DNA of 57,065 bases from positions 1 through 57,065 of the forward strand of contig CAJTVQ010000026.1 in NCBI GenBank assembly GCA_910579935.1, written 5' to 3'. A program made the position numbers and the translations under genes. This stretch comes from an uncultured Lachnospiraceae bacterium (GTDB lineage Bacteria > Bacillota > Clostridia > Lachnospirales > Lachnospiraceae). How positions within the stretch are numbered: position 1 is the first letter of the stretch; each line of letters starts with the position of its first letter. The notes below the pieces were generated by a model. That model searched no databases and had not been told where the DNA came from. It saw only the letters and a program-made list of their open reading frames with translations. Below are positions 16,308 to 23,837 of the stretch, in pieces.

Positions 16308-16886
16308 CTACTGCAATCCCGAAAATCCGCAGAACGCAATCGCCATCAGTCCTGCCGTCACAAGCACGATGGGCATTCCCCGGAAAGATTCGGGTATATC
16401 GTTATATTCCATCTTCTCACGGATGCCGGCCAATATGATAATGGAAACCGTGAAACCGACCGCCGTTGCAAATCCGTTGACAATCCCTGTCAGAATACCG
16501 TACTTCTTCTGCACGTTCGTCAAAGCAATGCCGAGCACCGCACAGTTTGTCGTTATCAGCGGAAGATACACACCGAGCGCCTGATACAGCGGCGGCATGA
16601 ATTTCTTTAAAAACATCTCCACAAACTGTACCAGCGCCGCTATCACCAGAATGAAGACGATGGTCTGAAGATAGGTGATGCCCAGCTTCTCCAGCACAAA
16701 TTTATAAATCACCCCTGCTACCGCCGATGCCAGCGTTATGACAAAGATAACCGCCACACCCATCCCGGCTGCCGTATTTGTCTTCTTCGATACCCCAAGG
16801 AAGGGACACAGTCCCAAAAACTGGCTCAGTACTACATTGTTCACCAGCGAAGAACTGATCAATATGATCAACAATTCCTTCACCAT
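16308..16886 (-). CDS. rnfA: Rnf complex membrane subunit RnfA
   Basis: This 192-residue protein has six predicted membrane helices. Family hallmarks are LLIILISSSLVNNVVLSQFLGLCPFLGVS near the start, and PLITTNCAVLGIAL, the second conserved cysteine region of RnfA/RnfE. The two subunits form an inverted-repeat pair that holds an intramembrane iron-sulfur cluster. I choose ATG 16886 (MVKELL); a GTG at 16895 is an alternative. The start lies one nucleotide from the rnfE stop, so translation is coupled. Confidence 0.95.
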   Translation of the reverse strand: MVKELLIILISSSLVNNVVLSQFLGLCPFLGVSKKTNTAAGMGVAVIFVITLASAVAGVIYKFVLEKLGITYLQTIVFILVIAALVQFVEMFLKKFMPPLYQALGVYLPLITTNCAVLGIALTNVQKKYGILTGIVNGFATAVGFTVSIIILAGIREKMEYNDIPESFRGMPIVLVTAGLMAIAFCGFSGLQ

Positions 16887-16887
16887 C

Positions 16888-17697
16888 CTACTCACGCTCC
16901 CTTCCGTCCGCTTTTAACGCTTTATCCTCACGTTTCACAGTCTGTTTTCCGGCTTCCTTTTCCTTTGCCCCATCGGAAGCCCCGTAAAATCTGTGGCTGC
17001 ATCCTTTATCCTGGCAGTTCATGCAGTCCTCATTGCAGCCGGACTGTATTTTCGACATATCTCTGCCCTTCTTCTCTCCGTTGATGCGGATTTTATTCTG
17101 GATTGCCGTGAGCGCCGCCAATACAAAGAACGCTCCGGGAGCCATGATAAAAATGGCGCAGGGCACATAAGCGTCCGGCATAATATGAAAACCGAAGATT
17201 TCTCCCGCACCGATCAATTCCCGAACCGCACCGATGCACGTAAGGGCAAAGGAAAATCCAAGCCCCATGCCGATTCCGTCAAACAGAGAAGGAATCACCG
17301 GATTTTTGGAAGCATAGGCTTCCGCCCTTCCCAAAATAATACAGTTTACCACGATCAGGGGAATGTACAGCCCCAGCGCATCATAGAGCGCCGGAATAAA
17401 TCCCTCCAGCAGAAGTTCCACCATCGTCACGAAAGATGCGATGACTACGATGAAAGCCGGAATCCTCACCTTATCCGGAACAATATTTCTCAGCAGCGAA
17501 ATGATCATATTGCTGAGCGCCAGCACTACCATGGTCGTCAGTCCCATACCCAGTCCGTTCATGGCCGAAGTGGTTACCGCAAGTGTGGGGCACATGCCAA
17601 GCATCAGCACAAACGTCGGATTTTCTTTCACCAGTCCGTTATACAGCCGCTCCATGGAACTGCCGCTCCTGCTGTCATAACTGCCGTTATTACTCAT
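16888..17697 (-). CDS. rnfE: Rnf complex membrane subunit RnfE with Cys-rich tail
   Basis: I start this 269-residue protein at ATG 17697, with GGAGGAGG upstream and an 8-nt overlap with rnfG. The membrane core carries RnfE hallmarks: NPTFVLMLGMCPTLAVTTSA and IPLIVVNCIILGRAEAYAS. After the last helix there is an extra hydrophilic tail of about 55 residues. It contains SGCNEDCMNCQDKGCSHRF (four Cys in 16 residues plus His) and a Lys/Glu-rich end. Such a tail is not part of the usual RnfE core and might bind a metal or cluster on the cytoplasmic side. Confidence 0.94.
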   Translation of the reverse strand: MSNNGSYDSRSGSSMERLYNGLVKENPTFVLMLGMCPTLAVTTSAMNGLGMGLTTMVVLALSNMIISLLRNIVPDKVRIPAFIVVIASFVTMVELLLEGFIPALYDALGLYIPLIVVNCIILGRAEAYASKNPVIPSLFDGIGMGLGFSFALTCIGAVRELIGAGEIFGFHIMPDAYVPCAIFIMAPGAFFVLAALTAIQNKIRINGEKKGRDMSKIQSGCNEDCMNCQDKGCSHRFYGASDGAKEKEAGKQTVKREDKALKADGRERE

Positions 17698-18343
17698 TGC
17701 CGTTCCCTCCTCCCAACACTGTATGGAAATAATGCAGCCCCGCATTGACGCCGTTCGTCACCGCATTGGTTGTGATCGTCGCACCGCTGATGGCATCAAT
17801 CTGATGCTCCTCCACGGCATTTCCCTTCACATATTCAAAACGCTCCGCATTCTTCTCCGCAAACTGGGGTTTCAATACTTCTTCGGCACGCATACCCAGG
17901 CCTGCCGTCTCCGATATGGACAGTAAAGAAATTCCGTTCAGGGTTCCGTCATTCCTGATTCCCATCATGAAGCTGATGTCCCCTCCATATCCTTCATGGT
18001 CGATGACCGTTATCACATACCCCAGCGTATTTCCTCCGGCATCCTGCGCGATCAGCGTTTCCCCGATATCCACGCCTGAAAATCCCTGTTCCGTCCAGGA
18101 CGCATCCGGCGGTGTACTGTATTCACTCTCCGTCCCGCTTTCTCCGTCCTGCGCTGTCATTTCCGCAAATCCGGCCGCATCCGCAAATACTTCCCTGCAG
18201 GCTTCCTGTTTTGCTTTTTCCTGCTGCGCCGCGATCGGGTCTTTTGTCACCTGATACACCACGCCCAGAATGAGCCCCGCTGTCAGGGTGATTGCAAACA
18301 GGACCAGCGAATCCTTTATCATATTCTTAATATCGTTATTCAT
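17690..18343 (-). CDS. rnfG: Rnf complex FMN-binding subunit RnfG
   Basis: This 217-residue protein has an N-terminal membrane anchor (DSLVLFAITLTAGLILGVVY) and an extracytoplasmic FMN-binding domain. The covalent FMN site is SGAT at 186-189, with Thr189 as acceptor, in the context DAISGATITTNAV. ApbE, encoded at 13874-14869, would attach the FMN. A low-complexity insert (SGTESEYSTPPDASWTEQG) precedes the flavin domain. The ATG overlaps the rnfD stop (ATGA), and AGGAGG lies 8 nt upstream. Confidence 0.96.
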   Translation of the reverse strand: MNNDIKNMIKDSLVLFAITLTAGLILGVVYQVTKDPIAAQQEKAKQEACREVFADAAGFAEMTAQDGESGTESEYSTPPDASWTEQGFSGVDIGETLIAQDAGGNTLGYVITVIDHEGYGGDISFMMGIRNDGTLNGISLLSISETAGLGMRAEEVLKPQFAEKNAERFEYVKGNAVEEHQIDAISGATITTNAVTNGVNAGLHYFHTVLGGGNGNE

Positions 18344-19275
18344 GCGCGTTTCCCTCCTTTGGTGCCGAATGCCACCGGAAGGGTCGCTTTTTCGATCAAA
18401 GGCACCAGCAGATTGCCTATGATGATCGCATAAGAGACTCCCTCTGCGGAAGGCCCGAAAATACGGAAAATTCCCGTCAGGATACCCAGCAGGATACCAA
18501 ACACATACTGCCCGTTTTTCGTAATCGGCCTCGTCACGTAGTCGGTTGCCATGAAAAATGCACCCAGCATCAGACCGCCGCCCGCCAGATGGGCGCTGAT
18601 ATAAGCAGTATCCAGTCCGTGGCCGCCGAACAGGCAGATAAAAATAACAAAACTGATGATATAGCTTCCCGGAATACGCAGATCAATGACTCCCAGCAGA
18701 ACCAGAAAACTTGCCCCGATCACGATCGCTATCATGGAAGTCTCTCCTATGGTTCCCGATGTCCTTCCGATCACCATATCCAGAATATTCACGCCCTCCC
18801 CGCTCTTGAGGGCCGCTAACGGAGTCGCCCCCGTATATGTATCACAATCGAAATTCGTCATGATGGAAGTAAAGGAAATCAACAGGAAACATCTCGCCGC
18901 CAACGCCGGGTTCATGAAATTCTGCCCCAGTCCGCCGAACAGCATCTTTACCACCAGAATGGCAAACACGCCGCCCACTGCCCCAATCCACCACGGAGCG
19001 CTCGAAGGCAGGTTCAAAGCCAGCAAAAGTCCGGTCACAACCGCCGAATAATCCCCTATTGTCACCTTTTTGCCCATCAGTTTCTCATATGCATACTCCG
19101 TAAATACCGTAGCTGCCACCGTCACCACTATTAGTATCAGCGCATCCAATCCGAAATTGTATATGCCAAAGCCAGCCGCCGGAAGCAGCGCAACCACAAC
19201 CGCCAGCATAATGCTGCTGGTCGTCACCTTGGACCGCACATGGGGATTGGAGGACACTTTCATTAAATCACTCAC
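18340..19275 (-). CDS. rnfD: Rnf complex membrane subunit RnfD
   Basis: This 311-residue protein with about nine membrane helices starts at GTG 19275, with GGAGGT upstream. The covalent flavin motif is TGAT at 148-151 (context DTYTGATPLAAL), with Thr151 as the probable FMN acceptor. Other family features are NPHVRSKVTTSSIML at the start, NFMNPALAARCFLL and GAFFMATDYVTRPIT. RnfD forms the ion-translocating core with RnfA, E and G. It lies 13 nt after rnfC. Confidence 0.96.
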   Translation of the reverse strand: MSDLMKVSSNPHVRSKVTTSSIMLAVVVALLPAAGFGIYNFGLDALILIVVTVAATVFTEYAYEKLMGKKVTIGDYSAVVTGLLLALNLPSSAPWWIGAVGGVFAILVVKMLFGGLGQNFMNPALAARCFLLISFTSIMTNFDCDTYTGATPLAALKSGEGVNILDMVIGRTSGTIGETSMIAIVIGASFLVLLGVIDLRIPGSYIISFVIFICLFGGHGLDTAYISAHLAGGGLMLGAFFMATDYVTRPITKNGQYVFGILLGILTGIFRIFGPSAEGVSYAIIIGNLLVPLIEKATLPVAFGTKGGKRA

Positions 19276-19288
19276 TGCTCGTACCTCC

Positions 19289-20608
19289 CTATTTCTTTTT
19301 CCTCTTGGCCAGCTGCATCTTACGCATGGATTTGATCGTCTGCGTCAGCGGCCGTTTTGCCGGACAGACAAAGCTGCAGCATCCGCACTCACAGCATTCC
19401 ATGCCGTTTTCCGCCAGAAACGCCTCTTCATTGTAATGCTCCGCATAATCCGCCAATCTTCTCGGCACCACCCTGCCCGGACAGGCTTCCACGCACTTGC
19501 CGCAGTTGATGCAGGCACCCGGCTCCATCTTTGCCACATCATCCTGTGTCATGCACAAAAGTGCGGACGCCGTTTTGGTCGTCGGCACATCCAGGTCAAA
19601 AATGGCAAATCCCATCATCGGTCCGCCGGAAACGATTTTCACCGGCTGCTCCTTAAAGCCTCCCGCTTCCTCCACCAGTTCATGATAATTCGTTCCGATC
19701 CGTACGATAAAGTTACGCGGGTCGGCAACGGCATCCCCCGTCACCGTTACAATGCGGTTCATCAGCGGCTTACCGAGCATAACCGCATGATAGACCGCCA
19801 CAATGGTATCCACATTATCCACGATACAGCCTGCATCCGCCGGAAGCATGGAAGAATTGATGCTGCGTCCCGTGGTGGCAAAAATGATCTGCCGTTCCGC
19901 CCCCTGCGGGTACTTGGTTTTCAGCGCCTTTACGCTGATGCGGCTCTCATCTTTCGTCAACTTCTTCAGCAGTTCGATACAGTCCGGTTTATTGTCCTCC
20001 ACCGCCAGTATCCCTCTTGCATTGTCAAACAGACGCAGCATGATCTTCAGCCCTTCCACCAGCTTCTCCGGTTCTTCCAGCATCCTGCGGTAATCGGAGG
20101 TCAGATACGGTTCGCATTCCGCACAGTTCGCTATGATATACTCTATTTTCTCCGGTTCTTTTGGTGAAAGCTTAATGAACGTCGGAAATCCTGCGCCGCC
20201 CATACCGACGACGCCAGCTTCCTTCACTCTGTTCACGATCTGCTCTTTTGACAGCTCCTCCAGGGACTCCACCGCCGAATAGTCCACTTCTCCATACATC
20301 CCGTCATTTTCCACCACGATGCTCATCACATTGTCGCCGGTCACTACCCGGCGCGGCTCGATCGCCTTTACCGTCCCCGAAACCGTTGCATAGATCGGAG
20401 CCGATACAAAACCGGAGGCTTCCGCGATTTTCTGTCCTGTCAGCACATGATCCCCCTTCGCCACGATCGGCGTTGCAGGCGCACCGATATGCTGGGACAA
20501 AGGATAAACCAGATCCCCTTTGGGCAGCACTTCTTTGATCGGCTTATCCTTTGACATATCCTTTCCGTCAAAAGGATGTATACCGCCCACAAATGTTAAT
20601 TTTGCCAT
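19289..20608 (-). CDS. rnfC: Rnf complex NADH-binding subunit RnfC
   Basis: This 439-residue peripheral subunit is the first gene of the operon. The N-terminus has the RnfC start (GGIHPFDGKDMSKDKPI) and a barrel-sandwich/SLBB part. The NADH/FMN-binding Rossmann region includes GVVGMGGAGFPTFIKL and IANCAECEPYLTSDYR, as in the 51-kDa subunit of complex I. The C-terminal ferredoxin-like part has CINCGKCVEACPGRVVP and CCECGCCSFVCPAKRPLTQ for two [4Fe-4S] clusters. Electrons from ferredoxin reach NAD+ here. AAGGGTGG precedes ATG. Confidence 0.97.
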   Translation of the reverse strand: MAKLTFVGGIHPFDGKDMSKDKPIKEVLPKGDLVYPLSQHIGAPATPIVAKGDHVLTGQKIAEASGFVSAPIYATVSGTVKAIEPRRVVTGDNVMSIVVENDGMYGEVDYSAVESLEELSKEQIVNRVKEAGVVGMGGAGFPTFIKLSPKEPEKIEYIIANCAECEPYLTSDYRRMLEEPEKLVEGLKIMLRLFDNARGILAVEDNKPDCIELLKKLTKDESRISVKALKTKYPQGAERQIIFATTGRSINSSMLPADAGCIVDNVDTIVAVYHAVMLGKPLMNRIVTVTGDAVADPRNFIVRIGTNYHELVEEAGGFKEQPVKIVSGGPMMGFAIFDLDVPTTKTASALLCMTQDDVAKMEPGACINCGKCVEACPGRVVPRRLADYAEHYNEEAFLAENGMECCECGCCSFVCPAKRPLTQTIKSMRKMQLAKRKKK

Positions 20609-20659
20609 TTTCCACCCTTCTTTCTTACCTATCCGCCGATGTAAGCCGGATAATTTTTC

Positions 20660-20688
20660 TCTATAAACAATATACTATTTTTCTACAA
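20660..20688 (-). promoter_or_regulatory. Probable promoter of the rnf operon
   Basis: On the minus strand, TTGTAG (20683-20688), a 17-nt spacer and TATAGA (20660-20665) lie about 50 nt before the rnfC start in the divergent intergenic region. The region toward the plus-strand gene has a GTAACAG/CTGTTAC hairpin at about 20737-20763, flanked by two copies of ACACAGAATG. Confidence 0.6.
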
Positions 20689-20858
20689 AAAATACTACTG
20701 AAAAATAAAAAAACATGTTATTATATACACAGAATGGTAACAGTTCTGTTGCCTTCACTGTTACACAGAATGCGGCGCCATTTTTACGCAGCAGGCAGCA
20801 CTGCCCGCCCGGCGGTTTTGGCCCTGCGAAAGACATTTTGGAAAGGATAGGATGAACT

Positions 20859-21962
20859 GTGAGAACCTTACGACAAACCATACATTTACCCAACTTAAAT
20901 TATCCTTTGGAAAAAATTGCACCTTTAGATAAAATACTGTTTCTCGATATCGAAACCACCGGTTTTACCGCCAGAAGTTCCTGCCTCTACCTGATTGGAA
21001 CCGCCTATCATGAAAACGGCAGATGGTATGTAAAGCAATGGTTTGCCAATAATTATGAAGAGGAAGCGCAGGTTCTGTCCGCTTTTTTCAGCTTTGCCGC
21101 CAAATATACCCATCTGGTGCATTTCAACGGCAACAATTTTGACCTGCCCTATCTTTTACAGAAATGCGGATTATACAAGCTTCCGCATACGTTTAACAGC
21201 TATACGGGAATCGATATTTACCGCCGGCTCTCCCCTTATAAAGCCTGCCTGAACCTGCCCGACTGCAAACTGAAGACTTTGGAACGGTTCTCAGGCATTG
21301 AAAGAGAGGATACCTACAGCGGCGGAGAACTGATCAGCGTCTACCATGATTATGTGAAAAGTCCTACGGACTTCGCGTTTCAGGCTCTTACGCTTCATAA
21401 TGCGGACGACATGAAGGGAATGCTGCAGATTCTCCCCCTGCTGGCTTACTATGACCTTTTCAACGAACCGCTGCGCCCGAAAAAAGTACAGGCAAACTAT
21501 TACCATGATATCGACGGCACACAGCATCAGGAACTTCTTATGAAACTGACGCTCCCTGCCGCCCTCCCGCGTCCTTTTTCCTGCTCGGCAAAAAGCTGCT
21601 ATTTTAAGGGCGAAGGCAGCGAAGGCAGCCTGCGTGTGCCTTTATATGAAGAAGAAATGAAATATTTCTATTCAAATTATAAAAATTATTACTATCTTCC
21701 CGACGAGGATACGGCCATCCATAAATCCGTCGCCTCTTATGTGGACAAAAAACACCGCATACAGGCATCTGCTGCAAACTGCTATACACGGAAACTTTCC
21801 AGCTATCTCCCCCAGTGGGAAGTTGTTTTCGAACCGTTTTTCAAACGCAGCTACACGGAAAAAGAGATCTTTTTTGAATTGACGGAAGAGCGGAAAATGG
21901 ACCGGGAGTTATTCGCCCGTTATGCCGGACATGTGCTCGGTATGCTGGCAGCCTCCCGATAA
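20859..21962 (+). CDS. Ribonuclease H-like (YprB-type) exonuclease-domain protein
   Basis: This 367-residue protein starts at GTG 20859 with AAAGGATAGGA upstream. The exonuclease fold shows ILFLDIETTGF (acidic Asp30 and Glu32), YLIGTAYHENGRWYVKQWFAN, LVHFNGNNFDLPYLLQKCG, GIDIYRRL and HNADDMKGMLQIL, which holds the last acidic residues. The pattern matches the YprB RNase H-like domain, thought to be a DEDD-type nuclease. The C-terminal third lacks a recognised domain. It is divergent from the rnf operon; substrates are unknown. Confidence 0.85.
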   Translation: MRTLRQTIHLPNLNYPLEKIAPLDKILFLDIETTGFTARSSCLYLIGTAYHENGRWYVKQWFANNYEEEAQVLSAFFSFAAKYTHLVHFNGNNFDLPYLLQKCGLYKLPHTFNSYTGIDIYRRLSPYKACLNLPDCKLKTLERFSGIEREDTYSGGELISVYHDYVKSPTDFAFQALTLHNADDMKGMLQILPLLAYYDLFNEPLRPKKVQANYYHDIDGTQHQELLMKLTLPAALPRPFSCSAKSCYFKGEGSEGSLRVPLYEEEMKYFYSNYKNYYYLPDEDTAIHKSVASYVDKKHRIQASAANCYTRKLSSYLPQWEVVFEPFFKRSYTEKEIFFELTEERKMDRELFARYAGHVLGMLAASR

Positions 21963-22034
21963 GGGACATTTTATATTTGGACATGGGAAACTTTCCCCGG
22001 CACGGGCGCATGTATCGAAACTGCAAATTTCCCT

Positions 22035-22072
22035 ATGCGTCCCTGTGCATAAAAATATACACAGGGATGCAT
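22035..22072. terminator. Hairpin between convergent genes
   Basis: A 13-bp stem with one G-U pair (22035-22047 with 22060-22072) surrounds an A/T-rich 12-nt loop. It separates the YprB-like gene from ilvE, which converge. No T-run follows, so termination is plausible but not certain. Confidence 0.5.
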
Positions 22073-22105
22073 ACTGCCGCGCCCCTGTGCAAAGTTCCAA
22101 ATCTT

Positions 22106-23131
22106 CTATGCAATTTCAACAATCCAGCCTTCCGGCGCTTTGACTCTGCCCATTTGGATCCCTGTCAGTGTCTCATACAATCTCCTGGTAACCGGTCCCA
22201 TATCTGACATGCCGCTGGGGAAACAGATTTCCTTCCCATGGTCTACTACTTTTCCTACCGGCGAGATAACTGCCGCGGTTCCGCACAGACCGCACTCTGC
22301 AAAATCCTTTACTTCCTCAAACAGCACTTCTCTTTCTTCCACTTCCAATCCAAGATATTCCTTTGCCACATGCATCAGCGAACGTCTTGTAATGGAAGGA
22401 AGGATGCTGTCGGACTTCGGAGTCACCACCTTTCCGTCCTTTGTCACGAACAGGAAATTGGCGCCGCCCGTTTCCTCCACTTTGGTTCTTGTAGCCGCAT
22501 CCAAATACATATTCTCGTCAAATCCGTCCCTGTGGGCTGTCTGAATGGCATACAGACTCATGGCATAATTCAGTCCGGCCTTAATATGGCCTGTCCCATG
22601 CGGTGCCGCCCGGTCAAAATCACTGACACAGATCGTTAACGGTTTCACGCCGCCCTTGAAATAAGGCCCTACCGGTGTGGTAAAAATCCGGAACTGATAC
22701 TCATCCGCCGGTTTCACGCCAATGACCGGATTCGTCCCGAACATGTACGGCCGTACATAAAGCGTCGCCCCTGAACCATAAGGAGGCACGAATATTTTGT
22801 TAGCCGCAACCGTCTGTTTTACCGCTTCCACAAAACGGCTTTCCGGAAACACCGGCATTTCCAGCCTGACCGCCGAATCCGCCATGCGTGCCGCATTCAG
22901 ATCCGGCCGGAATGTAACGATGCGCCCGTCTTCCGTCGTATACGCTTTCATTCCTTCAAAAATCGTCTGTGCATACTGAAGCACGCCCGCACATTCACTG
23001 ATGGTTACCGTGGCATCCTCTGTCAGGCCTCCCTCATCCCATGCACTGTTTTTATAATTGGAAACATACCGTTTATCCGTCTCCATATAACCAAATCCAA
23101 GATTTTCCCAGTCAATACTACTCTTATTCAT
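22106..23131 (-). CDS. ilvE: Branched-chain amino acid aminotransferase
   Basis: This 341-residue class IV PLP enzyme makes the last step of Leu, Ile and Val synthesis and the first of their breakdown. The PLP lysine is Lys184 in GHIKAGLNYA. Other family features are AQTIFEGMKAY, GATLYVRPYMFG, ATRTKVEETGGANFLFV (with the conserved Glu) and ECGLCGTAAVISPVG. Length fits the eukaryotic-like BCAT group found in Clostridia. GGGAGCG precedes ATG 23131. It is transcribed alone. Confidence 0.96.
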   Translation of the reverse strand: MNKSSIDWENLGFGYMETDKRYVSNYKNSAWDEGGLTEDATVTISECAGVLQYAQTIFEGMKAYTTEDGRIVTFRPDLNAARMADSAVRLEMPVFPESRFVEAVKQTVAANKIFVPPYGSGATLYVRPYMFGTNPVIGVKPADEYQFRIFTTPVGPYFKGGVKPLTICVSDFDRAAPHGTGHIKAGLNYAMSLYAIQTAHRDGFDENMYLDAATRTKVEETGGANFLFVTKDGKVVTPKSDSILPSITRRSLMHVAKEYLGLEVEEREVLFEEVKDFAECGLCGTAAVISPVGKVVDHGKEICFPSGMSDMGPVTRRLYETLTGIQMGRVKAPEGWIVEIA

Positions 23132-23174
23132 TTATATCGCTCCCTCTTTCGCAGCCTGCATATTTTTCTATTTA

Positions 23175-23202
23175 TTATTATACTTTTTCCTTTAAAAGTC
23201 AA
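23175..23202 (-). promoter_or_regulatory. Possible promoter of ilvE
   Basis: TTGACT (minus strand, 23197-23202) is followed after 16 nt by TAATAA (23175-23180), overlapping TATAAT at 14 nt. It lies between the phosphoesterase stop and ilvE. Confidence 0.45.
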
Positions 23203-23209
23203 CTGTTAC

Positions 23210-23830
23210 TCAGTAAAGATTCTCCTGCGGATCATCATCCTCAAATTCGAATACACACTTCTCATATGCATTGATGATATGGGTATCCTGATATTTATCA
23301 TATCTCTTGTGCTGCCGTCCGTATGCCATATGCACATGTCCGTGAAGGAAGTATTTCGGCCGGTATTTCTCCATCAGGGTCCGGAATACCTGAAATCCCT
23401 GATGCGGCAGATCCCGTCCGTCATTGAGCTGATAGGCCGGTGAATGCGTCACCAGGATGTCAAACCCGCGTTTTTTAAACAGCTGGAACCATAATTTTGC
23501 AACCCTCTGCATCATCTGCCGCTCCGTATACTGATGAGGTCCCGGTTTATACCGCATCGATCCTCCCAGCCCCAAAATCCGGATGCCCTCATGGACGTAA
23601 ACTTGGTCTTCGATGCAGATACACCCTTCCGGCGGAACCGTCTCATATTTCCCGTCATGATTCCCATGCACATACAGCACCGGAACGTTGGAAAGGGTTA
23701 CAAGAAACGACAGATAGCGCGGATCCAGGTCGCCGCAGGAGATGATCAGGTCTACCCCCTCCAGCTTGCTCCTGTCAAAAAAGTCCCACAGGGATTTCGA
23801 TTCTTCATCCGCAATCGCCAGTATCTTCAT
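23210..23830 (-). CDS. Metallophosphoesterase
   Basis: This 206-residue calcineurin-like enzyme shows the metal-binding motifs IADEES near the start, IISCGDLDPRYL (GD), VHGNHDGKY (GNHD), ILVTHSP and FLHGHVHMAYG (GHxH). The first motif has D-E-E instead of the usual D-x-H, a variation that may alter metal site 1. Related proteins hydrolyse phosphodiesters, but the substrate here is unknown. It begins 7 nt after the BMP-like gene and is the last gene of the five-gene block starting at 28843. Confidence 0.88.
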   Translation of the reverse strand: MKILAIADEESKSLWDFFDRSKLEGVDLIISCGDLDPRYLSFLVTLSNVPVLYVHGNHDGKYETVPPEGCICIEDQVYVHEGIRILGLGGSMRYKPGPHQYTERQMMQRVAKLWFQLFKKRGFDILVTHSPAYQLNDGRDLPHQGFQVFRTLMEKYRPKYFLHGHVHMAYGRQHKRYDKYQDTHIINAYEKCVFEFEDDDPQENLY

Positions 23831-23837
23831 ATGTAAG

